Source: Terriglobia bacterium
GTDB lineage: Bacteria > Acidobacteriota > Terriglobia > UBA7540
Length of the DNA: 5,252 bases
Direction of reading: 5' to 3'
Assembly (NCBI GenBank): GCA_030040515.1
Contig: JASHTO010000291.1
Coordinates: forward strand, 1 to 5,252
The position numbers and the translations under genes were made by a program. The notes beneath the pieces are model-generated. The model ran no database searches and was not told the DNA's origin. It saw nothing but the letters and a program-made list of their open reading frames with translations. Below are positions 1-4,874 of the stretch, piece by piece. How positions within the stretch are numbered: the first letter of the stretch is position 1; every line of letters starts with the position of its first letter.

Positions 1-975
1 AGCTTGTTGGGGGCGGAGCGCGCGCTGGTGGTGAATAACAACGCCGCCGCAGTTCTGCTCGCCCTGAATACGCTGGCCGAGGGTTCGGAAGTCATCGTTT
101 CACGCGGGGAGCTGATCGAAATTGGCGGTTCATTCCGCATCCCCGACGTCTGCGCGAAAAGCGGGGCGGTGCTTCGCGAAGTCGGCACCACCAACCGTAC
201 GCGCGTCAGCGATTACGCCGCGGCCATCAATGAGCGCACGCGCCTGTTGCTGCGGATTCATCCCAGCAATTTCCGCGTGGTGGGCTTTACGGAGCGGCCC
301 GGTCTGGAGGAGCTGGTGGAGCTGGCGCACCGGCACAATCTGCTGCTGATGGAAGACCTCGGCAGCGGCTGCCTGACCGATCTCACGCCCCAGGGCATTC
401 GGGATGAATCGCCCGCGGGGCTCAGCCTGCAAGCCGGCGCGGACGTCGTCACTTTCAGCGGCGACAAACTGCTGGGAGGTCCGCAGGCAGGAATCCTCGT
501 GGGCAAGCGCGAACCGCTCGAACGCATCCGCAAGAACCCGATGTTCCGCGCGCTCCGCGTGGATAAATTGACCATTGCCGCGCTGGAGGCCACCATCTCG
601 CTCTATTTGCGGGGGCGCCTCGATTCACTTCCGGCGCTCCGCATGATTCGCTTGTCAAAAGAGCAGATTGCGGTGCGAGCCATTCGCCTGGCGGGGAAAA
701 TTTCTGCTTGCGCGGGATTTACGGCCACGCTTCGCGATGGCCACTCCGTCATCGGTGGCGGCTCCACTCCCGGACAAACGCTGGAAACTTCACTGGTGGC
801 GGTTCGCCATCGCCAGCAAAGCGCTGCCAAGCTGGAGGAAACCTTTCGTCGCCGGAAACCCGCCATCCTCGGCCGCGTCGAGCAGGATGAGTTCCTCATC
901 GATCTGCGAACCGTAAGTGAGACGGAGGAAGAAGAGATCGTCGAAGCATTTGAGAAAATCTTCAGTAATCAGTGA
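1..975 (+). CDS. selA: L-seryl-tRNA(Sec) selenium transferase (SelA), 3' part; 5' end lies outside the window
   Basis: SelA is a cytoplasmic PLP enzyme that uses selenophosphate to turn Ser-tRNA(Sec) into selenocysteinyl-tRNA(Sec). The reading frame is already open at base 1, and the TTG at base 4 is an internal Leu codon: the residues after it (LLGAERALVVNNNAAAVLL) match a conserved internal SelA block. Counting from base 4, the visible family signatures are VVNNNAAA (9-16), RGELIEIGGSFRIPDV (34-49), REVGTTNRT (58-66), MEDLGSG (116-122) and FSGDKLLGGPQAG (151-163). K155 in the last block (codon 466-468) is the PLP-binding lysine, equivalent to E. coli K295 by motif. About 324 codons are present; against the usual length near 460, roughly the first 140 residues are missing upstream. 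The frame is intact to TGA at 973-975. The last codons (Ser-Asn-Gln-stop) are written in a CAGT heptad repeat that continues into the spacer. SelA-like non-selenium lyases exist, but these motifs favour true SelA. Confidence 0.95.
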   Translation, partial: SLLGAERALVVNNNAAAVLLALNTLAEGSEVIVSRGELIEIGGSFRIPDVCAKSGAVLREVGTTNRTRVSDYAAAINERTRLLLRIHPSNFRVVGFTERPGLEELVELAHRHNLLLMEDLGSGCLTDLTPQGIRDESPAGLSLQAGADVVTFSGDKLLGGPQAGILVGKREPLERIRKNPMFRALRVDKLTIAALEATISLYLRGRLDSLPALRMIRLSKEQIAVRAIRLAGKISACAGFTATLRDGHSVIGGGSTPGQTLETSLVAVRHRQQSAAKLEETFRRRKPAILGRVEQDEFLIDLRTVSETEEEEIVEAFEKIFSNQ

Positions 976-999
976 TCAGTTCTCAATAAAAACTTTTTG

Positions 1000-1022
1000 G
1001 CCATGACGCCGTGGCAACTTTT
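1000..1022 (+). terminator. Weak rho-independent terminator candidate after selA
   Basis: A 6-bp stem, GCCATG (1000-1005) with CGTGGC (1010-1015) including one G-U pair and an ACGC loop, is followed by AACTTTT (1016-1022). It lies 25 bases past the selA stop. The stem is short and the T tract is broken, so termination would be inefficient at best. Confidence 0.3.
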
Positions 1023-1028
1023 GCCCAG

Positions 1029-1044
1029 TCTTTGATTTCAAAGA
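1029..1044. repeat. Palindrome upstream of the MDR dehydrogenase gene
   Basis: TCTTTGATTTCAAAGA has perfect 7-base arms (1029-1035 and 1038-1044) around a TT centre. With one bulged base the symmetry extends outward to CAGT at 1026 and ACTG ending at 1048. It lies 38 bases before the dehydrogenase ATG, so an operator is possible. It is also embedded between the two CAGT heptad blocks and may simply be the middle of that fold-back. Confidence 0.45.
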
Positions 1045-1081
1045 ACTGAAGACTGATGACGGGCTGCGGACATTTTCATTC

Positions 1082-2038
1082 ATGAAATCTCTTTATTTCG
1101 ACAAAGAATTGACGTTGCGCGAAGTCCTGATGCCGCGGCGCGCTCCGGGCGAGGCGTTGATCAAGGTCTTGCTGGCGGGCATCTGCGGCACGGACCGGGA
1201 GATTCTGAAAGGGTATTCGGAGTTTCAGGGAATTCCCGGCCATGAGTTCGTTGGCCGCGTAGTGGAGTGTGGCAGTCCGCAGTGGATGGGCAAGCGCGTG
1301 GTGGGAGAAATCAATCTCGCCTGCGGACATTGCTCGTGGTGCGCCAAAGGATGGGGCCGGCATTGCCCCACGCGAACCGTGATGGGAATCGTGAACCGCC
1401 CCGGCGCCTTCGCCGAATATGTAACTCTGCCCGAGGTGAATCTGCACAGCGTTCCCGATGAGGTTTCTGACCAGGCCGCGGTGTTCACCGAGCCTGTGGC
1501 GGCGGCTTGCGAGATTCTGGAGCAGATGATCATCACTCCCGGCGCGCGAGTGGCCGTGATCGGCGATGGGCGCCTGGGGCTCCTGGTGGCCCAGGTGCTC
1601 AAGCAGGCGGGAGCGGACGTGGCGCTGATCGGCCGGCACGGATGGAAATTGGACTTGGCGAAATCCTGGGGCGTTCGGGTCTTGAGCGAAGGCGCGCAGG
1701 AGCTTTCCGCGAGCAGTTTTCCCATTACTGTGGATGCCACCGGCTCCCCGCGCGGCCTGGGTGAGGCATTGCGCCTGGTGGAGCCGCGCGGTACCGTGGT
1801 GATGAAATCCACCTTTCACGGCGCGGCGAATCTGGATGCCACCAAACTCGTGGTGGATGAAGTCACTCTGCGCGGCTCCCGTTGCGGCCTCTTTGCCCCG
1901 GCGCTCGAACTTCTTCGTCAAGAGAGAGTGAAGGTTCAGCCATTGATTACGAAAACGTTTACGCTCGATCAAGCTCTTGAAGCCTTTGAGTATTTGAATC
2001 AAAATTCTGCTTTGAAGGTTTTGTTGGATATGCGATGA
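1082..2038 (+). CDS. Zinc-dependent alcohol-dehydrogenase-family (MDR) oxidoreductase
   Basis: This 318-residue cytoplasmic protein belongs to the medium-chain dehydrogenase/reductase superfamily and probably oxidises or reduces an alcohol, polyol or sugar alcohol; the substrate is unknown. The N-terminal GroES-like domain has catalytic-zinc candidates C35 (GICGTD) and H54-E55 (GHEF), plus E137 in FTEP. C81, C84, C87 and C95 form the four-cysteine structural-zinc lobe. The Rossmann domain starts near residue 155 with GDGRLG (161-166). At the end of the second strand the sequence reads IGRH (183-186), with no acidic residue, which suggests NADP(H) rather than NAD(H). The length and the GEINLACGHC and GSRCGLFAPAL blocks resemble the subgroup I remember as cd08242 (MDR_like). 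ATG at 1082 fits the family's MKxLxFD start, but no clear Shine-Dalgarno precedes it. It lies 106 bases after selA on the same strand; a functional link is unproven. Confidence 0.9.
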   Translation: MKSLYFDKELTLREVLMPRRAPGEALIKVLLAGICGTDREILKGYSEFQGIPGHEFVGRVVECGSPQWMGKRVVGEINLACGHCSWCAKGWGRHCPTRTVMGIVNRPGAFAEYVTLPEVNLHSVPDEVSDQAAVFTEPVAAACEILEQMIITPGARVAVIGDGRLGLLVAQVLKQAGADVALIGRHGWKLDLAKSWGVRVLSEGAQELSASSFPITVDATGSPRGLGEALRLVEPRGTVVMKSTFHGAANLDATKLVVDEVTLRGSRCGLFAPALELLRQERVKVQPLITKTFTLDQALEAFEYLNQNSALKVLLDMR

Positions 2039-2041
2039 AGT

Positions 2042-2125
2042 AGGGGCGGCCCTCGCCCTGCGGCCCAAAGCCTCCGGGCGACGGGTCGTGGCTGCCCTCA
2101 TTGGACAGGCACGAGGCCTGCCCCT
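2042..2125. repeat. GC-rich imperfect inverted repeat filling the spacer
   Basis: The arm AGGGGCGGCCCTCGCCCTG (2042-2060) is matched in reverse complement by 2106-2125 (CAGGCACGAGGCCTGCCCCT) with a few mismatches and one indel. The 45 bases between include a smaller palindrome, CGACGGGTCG, inside GGGCGACGGGTCGTGGCTGCCC. The element takes up most of the 111-base gap between the dehydrogenase and the unknown secreted protein. It resembles dispersed intergenic palindromes that I associate with Acidobacteriota. Transcribed, it could form a strong hairpin after the dehydrogenase, but no T tract follows. Confidence 0.55.
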
Positions 2126-2149
2126 GCTTCCGCAACCAATGTCGGCAAG

Positions 2150-2971
2150 TTGGGAAAAGGTGTGATCAAACGCTTGGGAAAAAGATTCATTCGCCGCCGA
2201 GTTTCGATGCTGTTGTTGGTGACACAGCTTTCGTTCCTGGGCGCTGCGGATGCTAAGAAGAAGACTCCACCGCAACGGACAGGCCTTCCTGAGCAGATTT
2301 TCAACTTGGCCAAGCAACTTGGCGGGGTACCGCTGGAAGATGCCGGACCCATCACCGGCCAGATTCAAAAACTGGTGATCGATCACATGACGGAGTGGAT
2401 GGCCAACCGCACGCCAACCGATGTGGAGGCACGTCACGAGCTGGAAGGTGTCTTCTCCCTCCTGCATTATCCACTCGATGGCCTGCCGGCGACCTTTCAA
2501 CAACTTTGGAAGGGACAGGTGATCCTCGGCGTGGGATACACGCTAAGCTGGAGCGCCTACGACCGGCAAAACGTGGTGGCGATCTACTCCAGCAGCGGCG
2601 GCAAGAGCCAATACGTCGCCGTTACCAATTTCGTTCCGCACACGGACCTGCACTATGTGAACCTTCCCCAGATTGCCTGGGACGACATGCGGTTTCTCGT
2701 CTGGGGGACGCGCACGGGAAAGAGTCAGGATCGCATCTCCGTGGCGCTTTACTCCTTCGACGGAAAAAACCTGAAATCACTTTGGCAAAGCCAGGACATC
2801 TACGACGGCAGGATGGATGTGGTGAAAGACAAAGTCATCATCCGCTATCTGAAAGAAGATGAGTATGTGCACGCGGTGGAGAGAGGCAAGCACCCGCCGC
2901 GCCACCAGGCAACCTACCAGCTCACAGCCGCAGGAATGCAACTGCTGGATGACCACGAGATTCCATTCTGA
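2150..2971 (+). CDS. Predicted secreted protein of unknown function
   Basis: I do not recognise this family. The 273-residue form opens with a basic stretch (KRLGKRFIRRR, 7-17), then a hydrophobic segment (18-33) ending in AADA before KKK, which looks like a Sec signal peptide cleaved near residue 35. No other membrane segment is visible. Residues 45-120 look helical. From about 122 to 265 short, probably beta, strands rich in Tyr and Trp alternate with Gly/Ser turns (VVAIYSSSGGKSQYVAV, DRISVALYSFDGK), suggesting a beta-rich or propeller-like fold. There are no cysteines. The start is uncertain: TTG 2150 gives the longest form, and GTG 2162, TTG 2174 and ATG 2207 are in frame. AAGGTG (2157-2162) lies 11 bases before TTG 2174, which would still keep the signal peptide. 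The frame is shared with the preceding dehydrogenase but separated by TGA and the repeat-filled spacer. Confidence 0.75.
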   Translation: MGKGVIKRLGKRFIRRRVSMLLLVTQLSFLGAADAKKKTPPQRTGLPEQIFNLAKQLGGVPLEDAGPITGQIQKLVIDHMTEWMANRTPTDVEARHELEGVFSLLHYPLDGLPATFQQLWKGQVILGVGYTLSWSAYDRQNVVAIYSSSGGKSQYVAVTNFVPHTDLHYVNLPQIAWDDMRFLVWGTRTGKSQDRISVALYSFDGKNLKSLWQSQDIYDGRMDVVKDKVIIRYLKEDEYVHAVERGKHPPRHQATYQLTAAGMQLLDDHEIPF

Positions 2972-3029
2972 ATTGATTCACCCCGCCGGCAGGCCGATTG
3001 TTAAACAGCTCTTGGAGGGGGATTTATGC

Positions 3030-3058
3030 TTGCGAGCCGCATGCCCGCCGCATATACT
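3030..3058 (+). promoter_or_regulatory. Sigma70-type promoter candidate for the isomerase-like gene
   Basis: TTGCGA (3030-3035) and TATACT (3053-3058) are separated by 17 bases, the optimal spacing, and each matches its consensus at four or five of six positions. Transcription would start near 3065 and give a leader of about 30 bases before the ATG at 3096. The promoter sits downstream of the unknown secreted protein's stop, so the isomerase-like gene can be transcribed on its own. Confidence 0.5.
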
Positions 3059-3083
3059 CGTCCCGGAGTTTTGCAAGAATATT

Positions 3084-3091
3084 AAGGGGGG
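3084..3091 (+). promoter_or_regulatory. Ribosome binding site that fixes the start at 3096
   Basis: A purine run, AAGGGGGG, ends four bases before the ATG at 3096. The frame stays open upstream to 2859, but that extension overlaps the previous gene's coding 3' end and would bury the Tat signal 80 residues inside the protein. The site therefore decides for the 3096 start. Confidence 0.7.
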
Positions 3092-3095
3092 CCAT

Positions 3096-3962
3096 ATGGC
3101 TCTTATTTCGAGGCGTGAGGCAGGCCAGATTATCCTGGCGGGGTCCGCGGGAGCGCTGGTGACGGGGCGCGCGGCCCGCGGCTCGCAAATGATCAATTCC
3201 GTAATCCGCGGGGTGCAGATCGGCGCGCAAAGCTACTCGTTCCGCGATCTCAAAACTCCCGATGCCATTCTCCAGGCATTCGTAACAGTGGGATTGGGCG
3301 AATGCGAACTCTCCAGCGGCGGTGAGCCCGGTAATTTCCGGGGCTTTGAGCTAGTCGATCATTTCGAAGAGCTCCGCAAGAAGTACGATGATGCAGGCGT
3401 GTTGATCTATGCTTATACTTACGGCTTCCGCGAGGGATTCACGGACGAACAATTCGACCTAGGCTTCCAAATTGCGCGCGCCTTGGGCGTGAAATATATC
3501 ACTTCTTCCGCCAACGTCAGCGTGGCGCCGACCGTCGACAAGTTTGCGCAGAAATACAAAATCATGGTGGGGTTCCACGGGCACTCGAGCATCGACAAAC
3601 CCAACGAGTTCTCGACGCCCGGGACCTTTGAGCGCGCGCTGAAGGGCGCATCACCTTACCTGGGGATTAATCTCGACATCGGCCACTTCACCGCCGCCGG
3701 GGGCGATGCGGTTGCGTTCTTAAAAGAGTACCACGCGAAGATCGTCACGCTGCACATCAAGGACCGGAGGAAAGGTCAGCATGGAGATAACCTGCCCTTT
3801 GGTGAGGGTGACACGCCCATCATTCCCGTGCTGCATCTACTGCGCGACAACCATTGGAAGATTCCCGCCAACATTGAGTACGAATACGGAAAGCCCGGAA
3901 TGGACTGCATTGCCGAGGTTGAGAAGTGTTACGCGTACTGCAAGAAGGCGCTGGAGAGTTGA
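3096..3962 (+). CDS. Tat-signal sugar phosphate isomerase/epimerase-like TIM-barrel protein
   Basis: This 288-residue protein resembles the xylose-isomerase-like TIM-barrel (AP_endonuc_2) group, whose members isomerise or epimerise sugars and polyols using a divalent metal; the substrate cannot be read from the sequence. The N-terminus has SRRE (5-8) followed by a hydrophobic Ala/Gly-rich run (12-21), a Tat-like signal lacking the usual Phe-Leu-Lys after the arginines. The mature domain starts around RGVQIGAQSYSFRD (38-51). Putative metal or active-site residues lie on successive strands: E69/E71 (GECELS), H161/H163 (VGFHGHS), D194 and H197 (NLDIGH), H220 with K222-D223 (LHIKDR), and E261/E263 (NIEYEY). 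The FGEGDTPI loop (235-242) before the last strands is typical of the family. Reading starts at ATG 3096, where the ribosome site and Tat signal agree. It converges on the cupin gene. Confidence 0.88.
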   Translation: MALISRREAGQIILAGSAGALVTGRAARGSQMINSVIRGVQIGAQSYSFRDLKTPDAILQAFVTVGLGECELSSGGEPGNFRGFELVDHFEELRKKYDDAGVLIYAYTYGFREGFTDEQFDLGFQIARALGVKYITSSANVSVAPTVDKFAQKYKIMVGFHGHSSIDKPNEFSTPGTFERALKGASPYLGINLDIGHFTAAGGDAVAFLKEYHAKIVTLHIKDRRKGQHGDNLPFGEGDTPIIPVLHLLRDNHWKIPANIEYEYGKPGMDCIAEVEKCYAYCKKALES

Positions 3963-4095
3963 GGAAATTGCGTGCGGGAATCGCGCTCATCCTGGTTGGA
4001 AAGCGCGGTGGTGTCGATGGTTCGAAGGCGTTGGAGTAAAGGGATTTAATCCACGGTCGCCGAATCCGGCCTGAACTTCCGATCCTTTCGCGGTC

Positions 4096-4518
4096 CTACG
4101 AATCTTTGCCGAACGCGATTACAAAGTACTCCGCCGGCGTTGTGCCGATGTTGCGGATTCCGTGTTCGTCATTCGATCCCACGAATCCTACCGAGCCCGG
4201 TCCCAAGTGCGCGGTTTGTCCATTGACGGTTATTTCCAGCGTTCCCTCGCGAATCAGGAACATCTCCTCGTGAACGTGATGGTGTGGCGGGTGAGGCATG
4301 GCGCCCGGTGGCAGGCGCGTCTGGTGGACCTCGATGTAACACCCATTGTGAAGTTCGCCGGACAGAATGGCGCGGGTCTGATGTCCGTTGCTCTCCTTCA
4401 CCAGAAGTTTATCGTAAGTGAACACCTCGCTCGTCAACACCCCCTTCTGCTCAGCCATTCCCGGCGACGCGGCAAGGGCCGTCGCCAGCAGGCACCAATC
4501 TCTTCGCGAAATGTTCAT
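4096..4518 (-). CDS. Tat-signal small cupin-domain protein
   Basis: This 140-residue protein has one cupin beta-barrel, a fold that usually binds Fe, Mn, Ni or Zn and serves as a dioxygenase, isomerase or small-molecule-binding protein; the exact activity is unknown. The N-terminus MNISRRDWCLLATALAASPGMA (1-22) is a short Tat signal with SRRDW followed by a hydrophobic run, predicting export of the folded protein. Cupin motif 1 spans roughly 72-92: the PHPPHHHVHEE run supplies H79, H81 and E85, with G92 closing the motif. Motif 2 spans 107-123, with H119 and N123 (EHGIRN) but without the usual PxG. The frame is open 21 codons further upstream to 4581, but the ATG at 4518 has a strong ribosome site and places the Tat signal at the very N-terminus. 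The gene is convergent with the isomerase-like gene and divergent from the ROK gene. Confidence 0.88.
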   Translation of the reverse strand: MNISRRDWCLLATALAASPGMAEQKGVLTSEVFTYDKLLVKESNGHQTRAILSGELHNGCYIEVHQTRLPPGAMPHPPHHHVHEEMFLIREGTLEITVNGQTAHLGPGSVGFVGSNDEHGIRNIGTTPAEYFVIAFGKDS

Positions 4519-4523
4519 TGTTT

Positions 4524-4530
4524 CTCCCCC
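4524..4530 (-). promoter_or_regulatory. Ribosome binding site of the cupin gene
   Basis: Read on the minus strand, GGGGGAG is followed by the five bases AAACA and then ATG at 4518. This purine run selects 4518 over the in-frame upstream start at 4581, whose extra residues would be encoded by the palindrome at 4556-4572 and its flank. Confidence 0.7.
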
Positions 4531-4555
4531 AGTAATAATAAGCTGCAAATTCCTT

Positions 4556-4572
4556 CCTGGCTCCGAGCCAGG
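4556..4572. repeat. Perfect 17-base palindrome upstream of the cupin
   Basis: CCTGGCTCCGAGCCAGG has perfect 8-base arms around a single central C. It begins 38 bases upstream of the cupin ATG. A TATTAT box on the minus strand (4540-4535) could be a -10, and the palindrome would then cover the -35 zone, as an operator might. A degraded second copy of its core, GGCTCCGAGC, appears at 4713-4722, outside the other end of the fold-back, so it may instead be part of that repeat. Confidence 0.5.
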
Positions 4573-4575
4573 GTA

Positions 4576-4704
4576 CGTCAAAGTCCCTCAGCTGTTAGAT
4601 AACAGGACTGTGGCGACTGGGATGAACTATGGAGTGCGGGAGCAAGCTGCCGGCCAGGAAGGCGGGAGCAAGCTCCCACACTCCAAATTGAGCCGACTTT
4701 GACG
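4576..4704. repeat. Nested fold-back (MITE- or REP-like) repeat
   Basis: Outer arms: CGTCAAAGTC (4576-4585) and its exact reverse complement GACTTTGACG (4695-4704). Inner arms: TGGAGTGCGGGAGC (4630-4643) against GCTCCCACACTCCA (4672-4685), matching at 13 of 14 positions. Within the inner arms a 13-base unit, GCGGGAGCAAGCT, occurs twice in direct orientation at 4636-4648 and 4662-4674, a spacing of 26 bases; the second copy gives the palindrome GGGAGCAAGCTCCC (4664-4677). There is no open frame of note and no obvious target-site duplication. It fits a small non-coding dispersed element that could fold into a long hairpin. Confidence 0.65.
4592..4605. promoter_or_regulatory. Operator-like palindrome
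   Basis: CTGTTAGATAACAG has perfect 6-base arms around a GA centre. Size and symmetry suit a dimeric helix-turn-helix regulator. It lies 74 bases before the cupin start. It is also inside the fold-back repeat, on the strand segment that has no partner in the other arm, so it may not be regulatory. Confidence 0.35.
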
Positions 4705-4823
4705 CAGCCGTGGGCTCCGAGCAAGAGCATATTCCCTCGGAAGGAAAATACAAGTATAGTTTGACTATTGCCACCGGTGGTCCAACCAAGCACCGGCCAA
4801 ACTCATCGCTTCTGCATGGGAAG

Positions 4824-4838
4824 GCAAAATGATTTTGC
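4824..4838. promoter_or_regulatory. Operator-like inverted repeat before the ROK gene
   Basis: GCAAAATGATTTTGC has perfect 6-base arms (4824-4829 and 4833-4838) around a TGA centre, ending 36 bases before the TTG start. Its AT-rich arms stand out in a GC-rich background. It is well placed for a repressor or activator of the ROK gene, but no bound factor can be named. Confidence 0.35.
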
Positions 4839-4862
4839 GCTTCAGGTCGAGCGCGCGGGAAC

Positions 4863-4868
4863 AGGAGA
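4863..4868 (+). promoter_or_regulatory. Ribosome binding site that selects a TTG start
   Basis: AGGAGA is followed by six bases and then TTG at 4875. It is a near-ideal Shine-Dalgarno at standard spacing. The next codons lead within eight residues into the ROK phosphate-binding motif, so no ATG is needed to explain the N-terminus. Confidence 0.75.
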
Positions 4869-4874
4869 CTGCTT

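Larger units (their letters stand above)
963..1060. repeat. CAGT heptad repeats in two opposing blocks
   Basis: The left block has three 7-base units beginning with CAGT at 963, 970 and 977 (CAGTAAT, CAGTGAT, CAGTTCT). The right block has two units in the opposite orientation at 1045 and 1052 (ACTGAAG, ACTGATG). Bases 970-983 and 1042-1055 are inverted copies matching at 12 of 14 positions, so the spacer could fold back. The left block contains the selA stop codon, so the repeat overlaps the gene's 3' end. I see no coding role. It is probably a dispersed intergenic repeat; its function is unknown. Confidence 0.6.
4519..4874. other. Divergent intergenic region, 356 bases, repeat-rich
   Basis: This gap between the cupin (minus) and the ROK gene (plus) must hold both promoters. 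I could not match a convincing -35/-10 pair for either. It contains palindromes at 4556-4572, 4592-4605, 4771-4780 (CCACCGGTGG) and 4824-4838, and a nested fold-back repeat at 4576-4704. Open frames crossing it on either strand lack ribosome sites and recognisable protein motifs, so I call no gene. Confidence 0.6.

Noticed and set aside
2036..2038. TGA ending the MDR dehydrogenase as a possible selenocysteine codon, since selA is nearby and the same frame stays open to 2971.
   Set aside because: The protein ends at the usual family position (ALKVLLDMR), no redox motif surrounds the TGA, and the readthrough would translate an intergenic inverted repeat into a signal peptide.
1076..2503. A 475-codon open frame on the minus strand.
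   Set aside because: It lies antisense to the dehydrogenase and the secreted-protein gene, crosses an intergenic repeat, has a His/Arg/Gln-rich composition typical of the complement of GC-rich genes, and shows no ribosome site or protein motif.
2859..3095. An 80-residue N-terminal extension of the isomerase-like protein.
   Set aside because: It overlaps the coding end of the secreted-protein gene in another frame, and the ribosome site plus Tat signal support the ATG at 3096.
3963..4095. GGTTCGAA at 4019-4026 as a tRNA T-loop, and GGATTTAATCC (4042-4052) or GCCGAATCCGGC (4059-4070) as terminators.
   Set aside because: The T-arm flanks do not pair and no cloverleaf can be built. The hairpins have only 4-5 bp stems and no T tract.
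4162..4602. A 146-codon plus-strand frame over the cupin gene.
   Set aside because: It is antisense to an intact cupin with both motif histidines and has no recognisable motif.
4576..4704. TTGACG boxes on both strands, within the outer arms of the fold-back, as -35 elements.
   Set aside because: No -10 hexamer lies at suitable spacing on either strand; the boxes are explained by the inverted repeat.
4732..4766. Promoter for the ROK gene: TATAGT (4755-4760) with TTCCCT (4732-4737), or TTGACT (4761-4766) as a -35.
   Set aside because: TTCCCT is a poor -35, and TTGACT has no -10-like hexamer at 15-19 bases. Neither pair is convincing.
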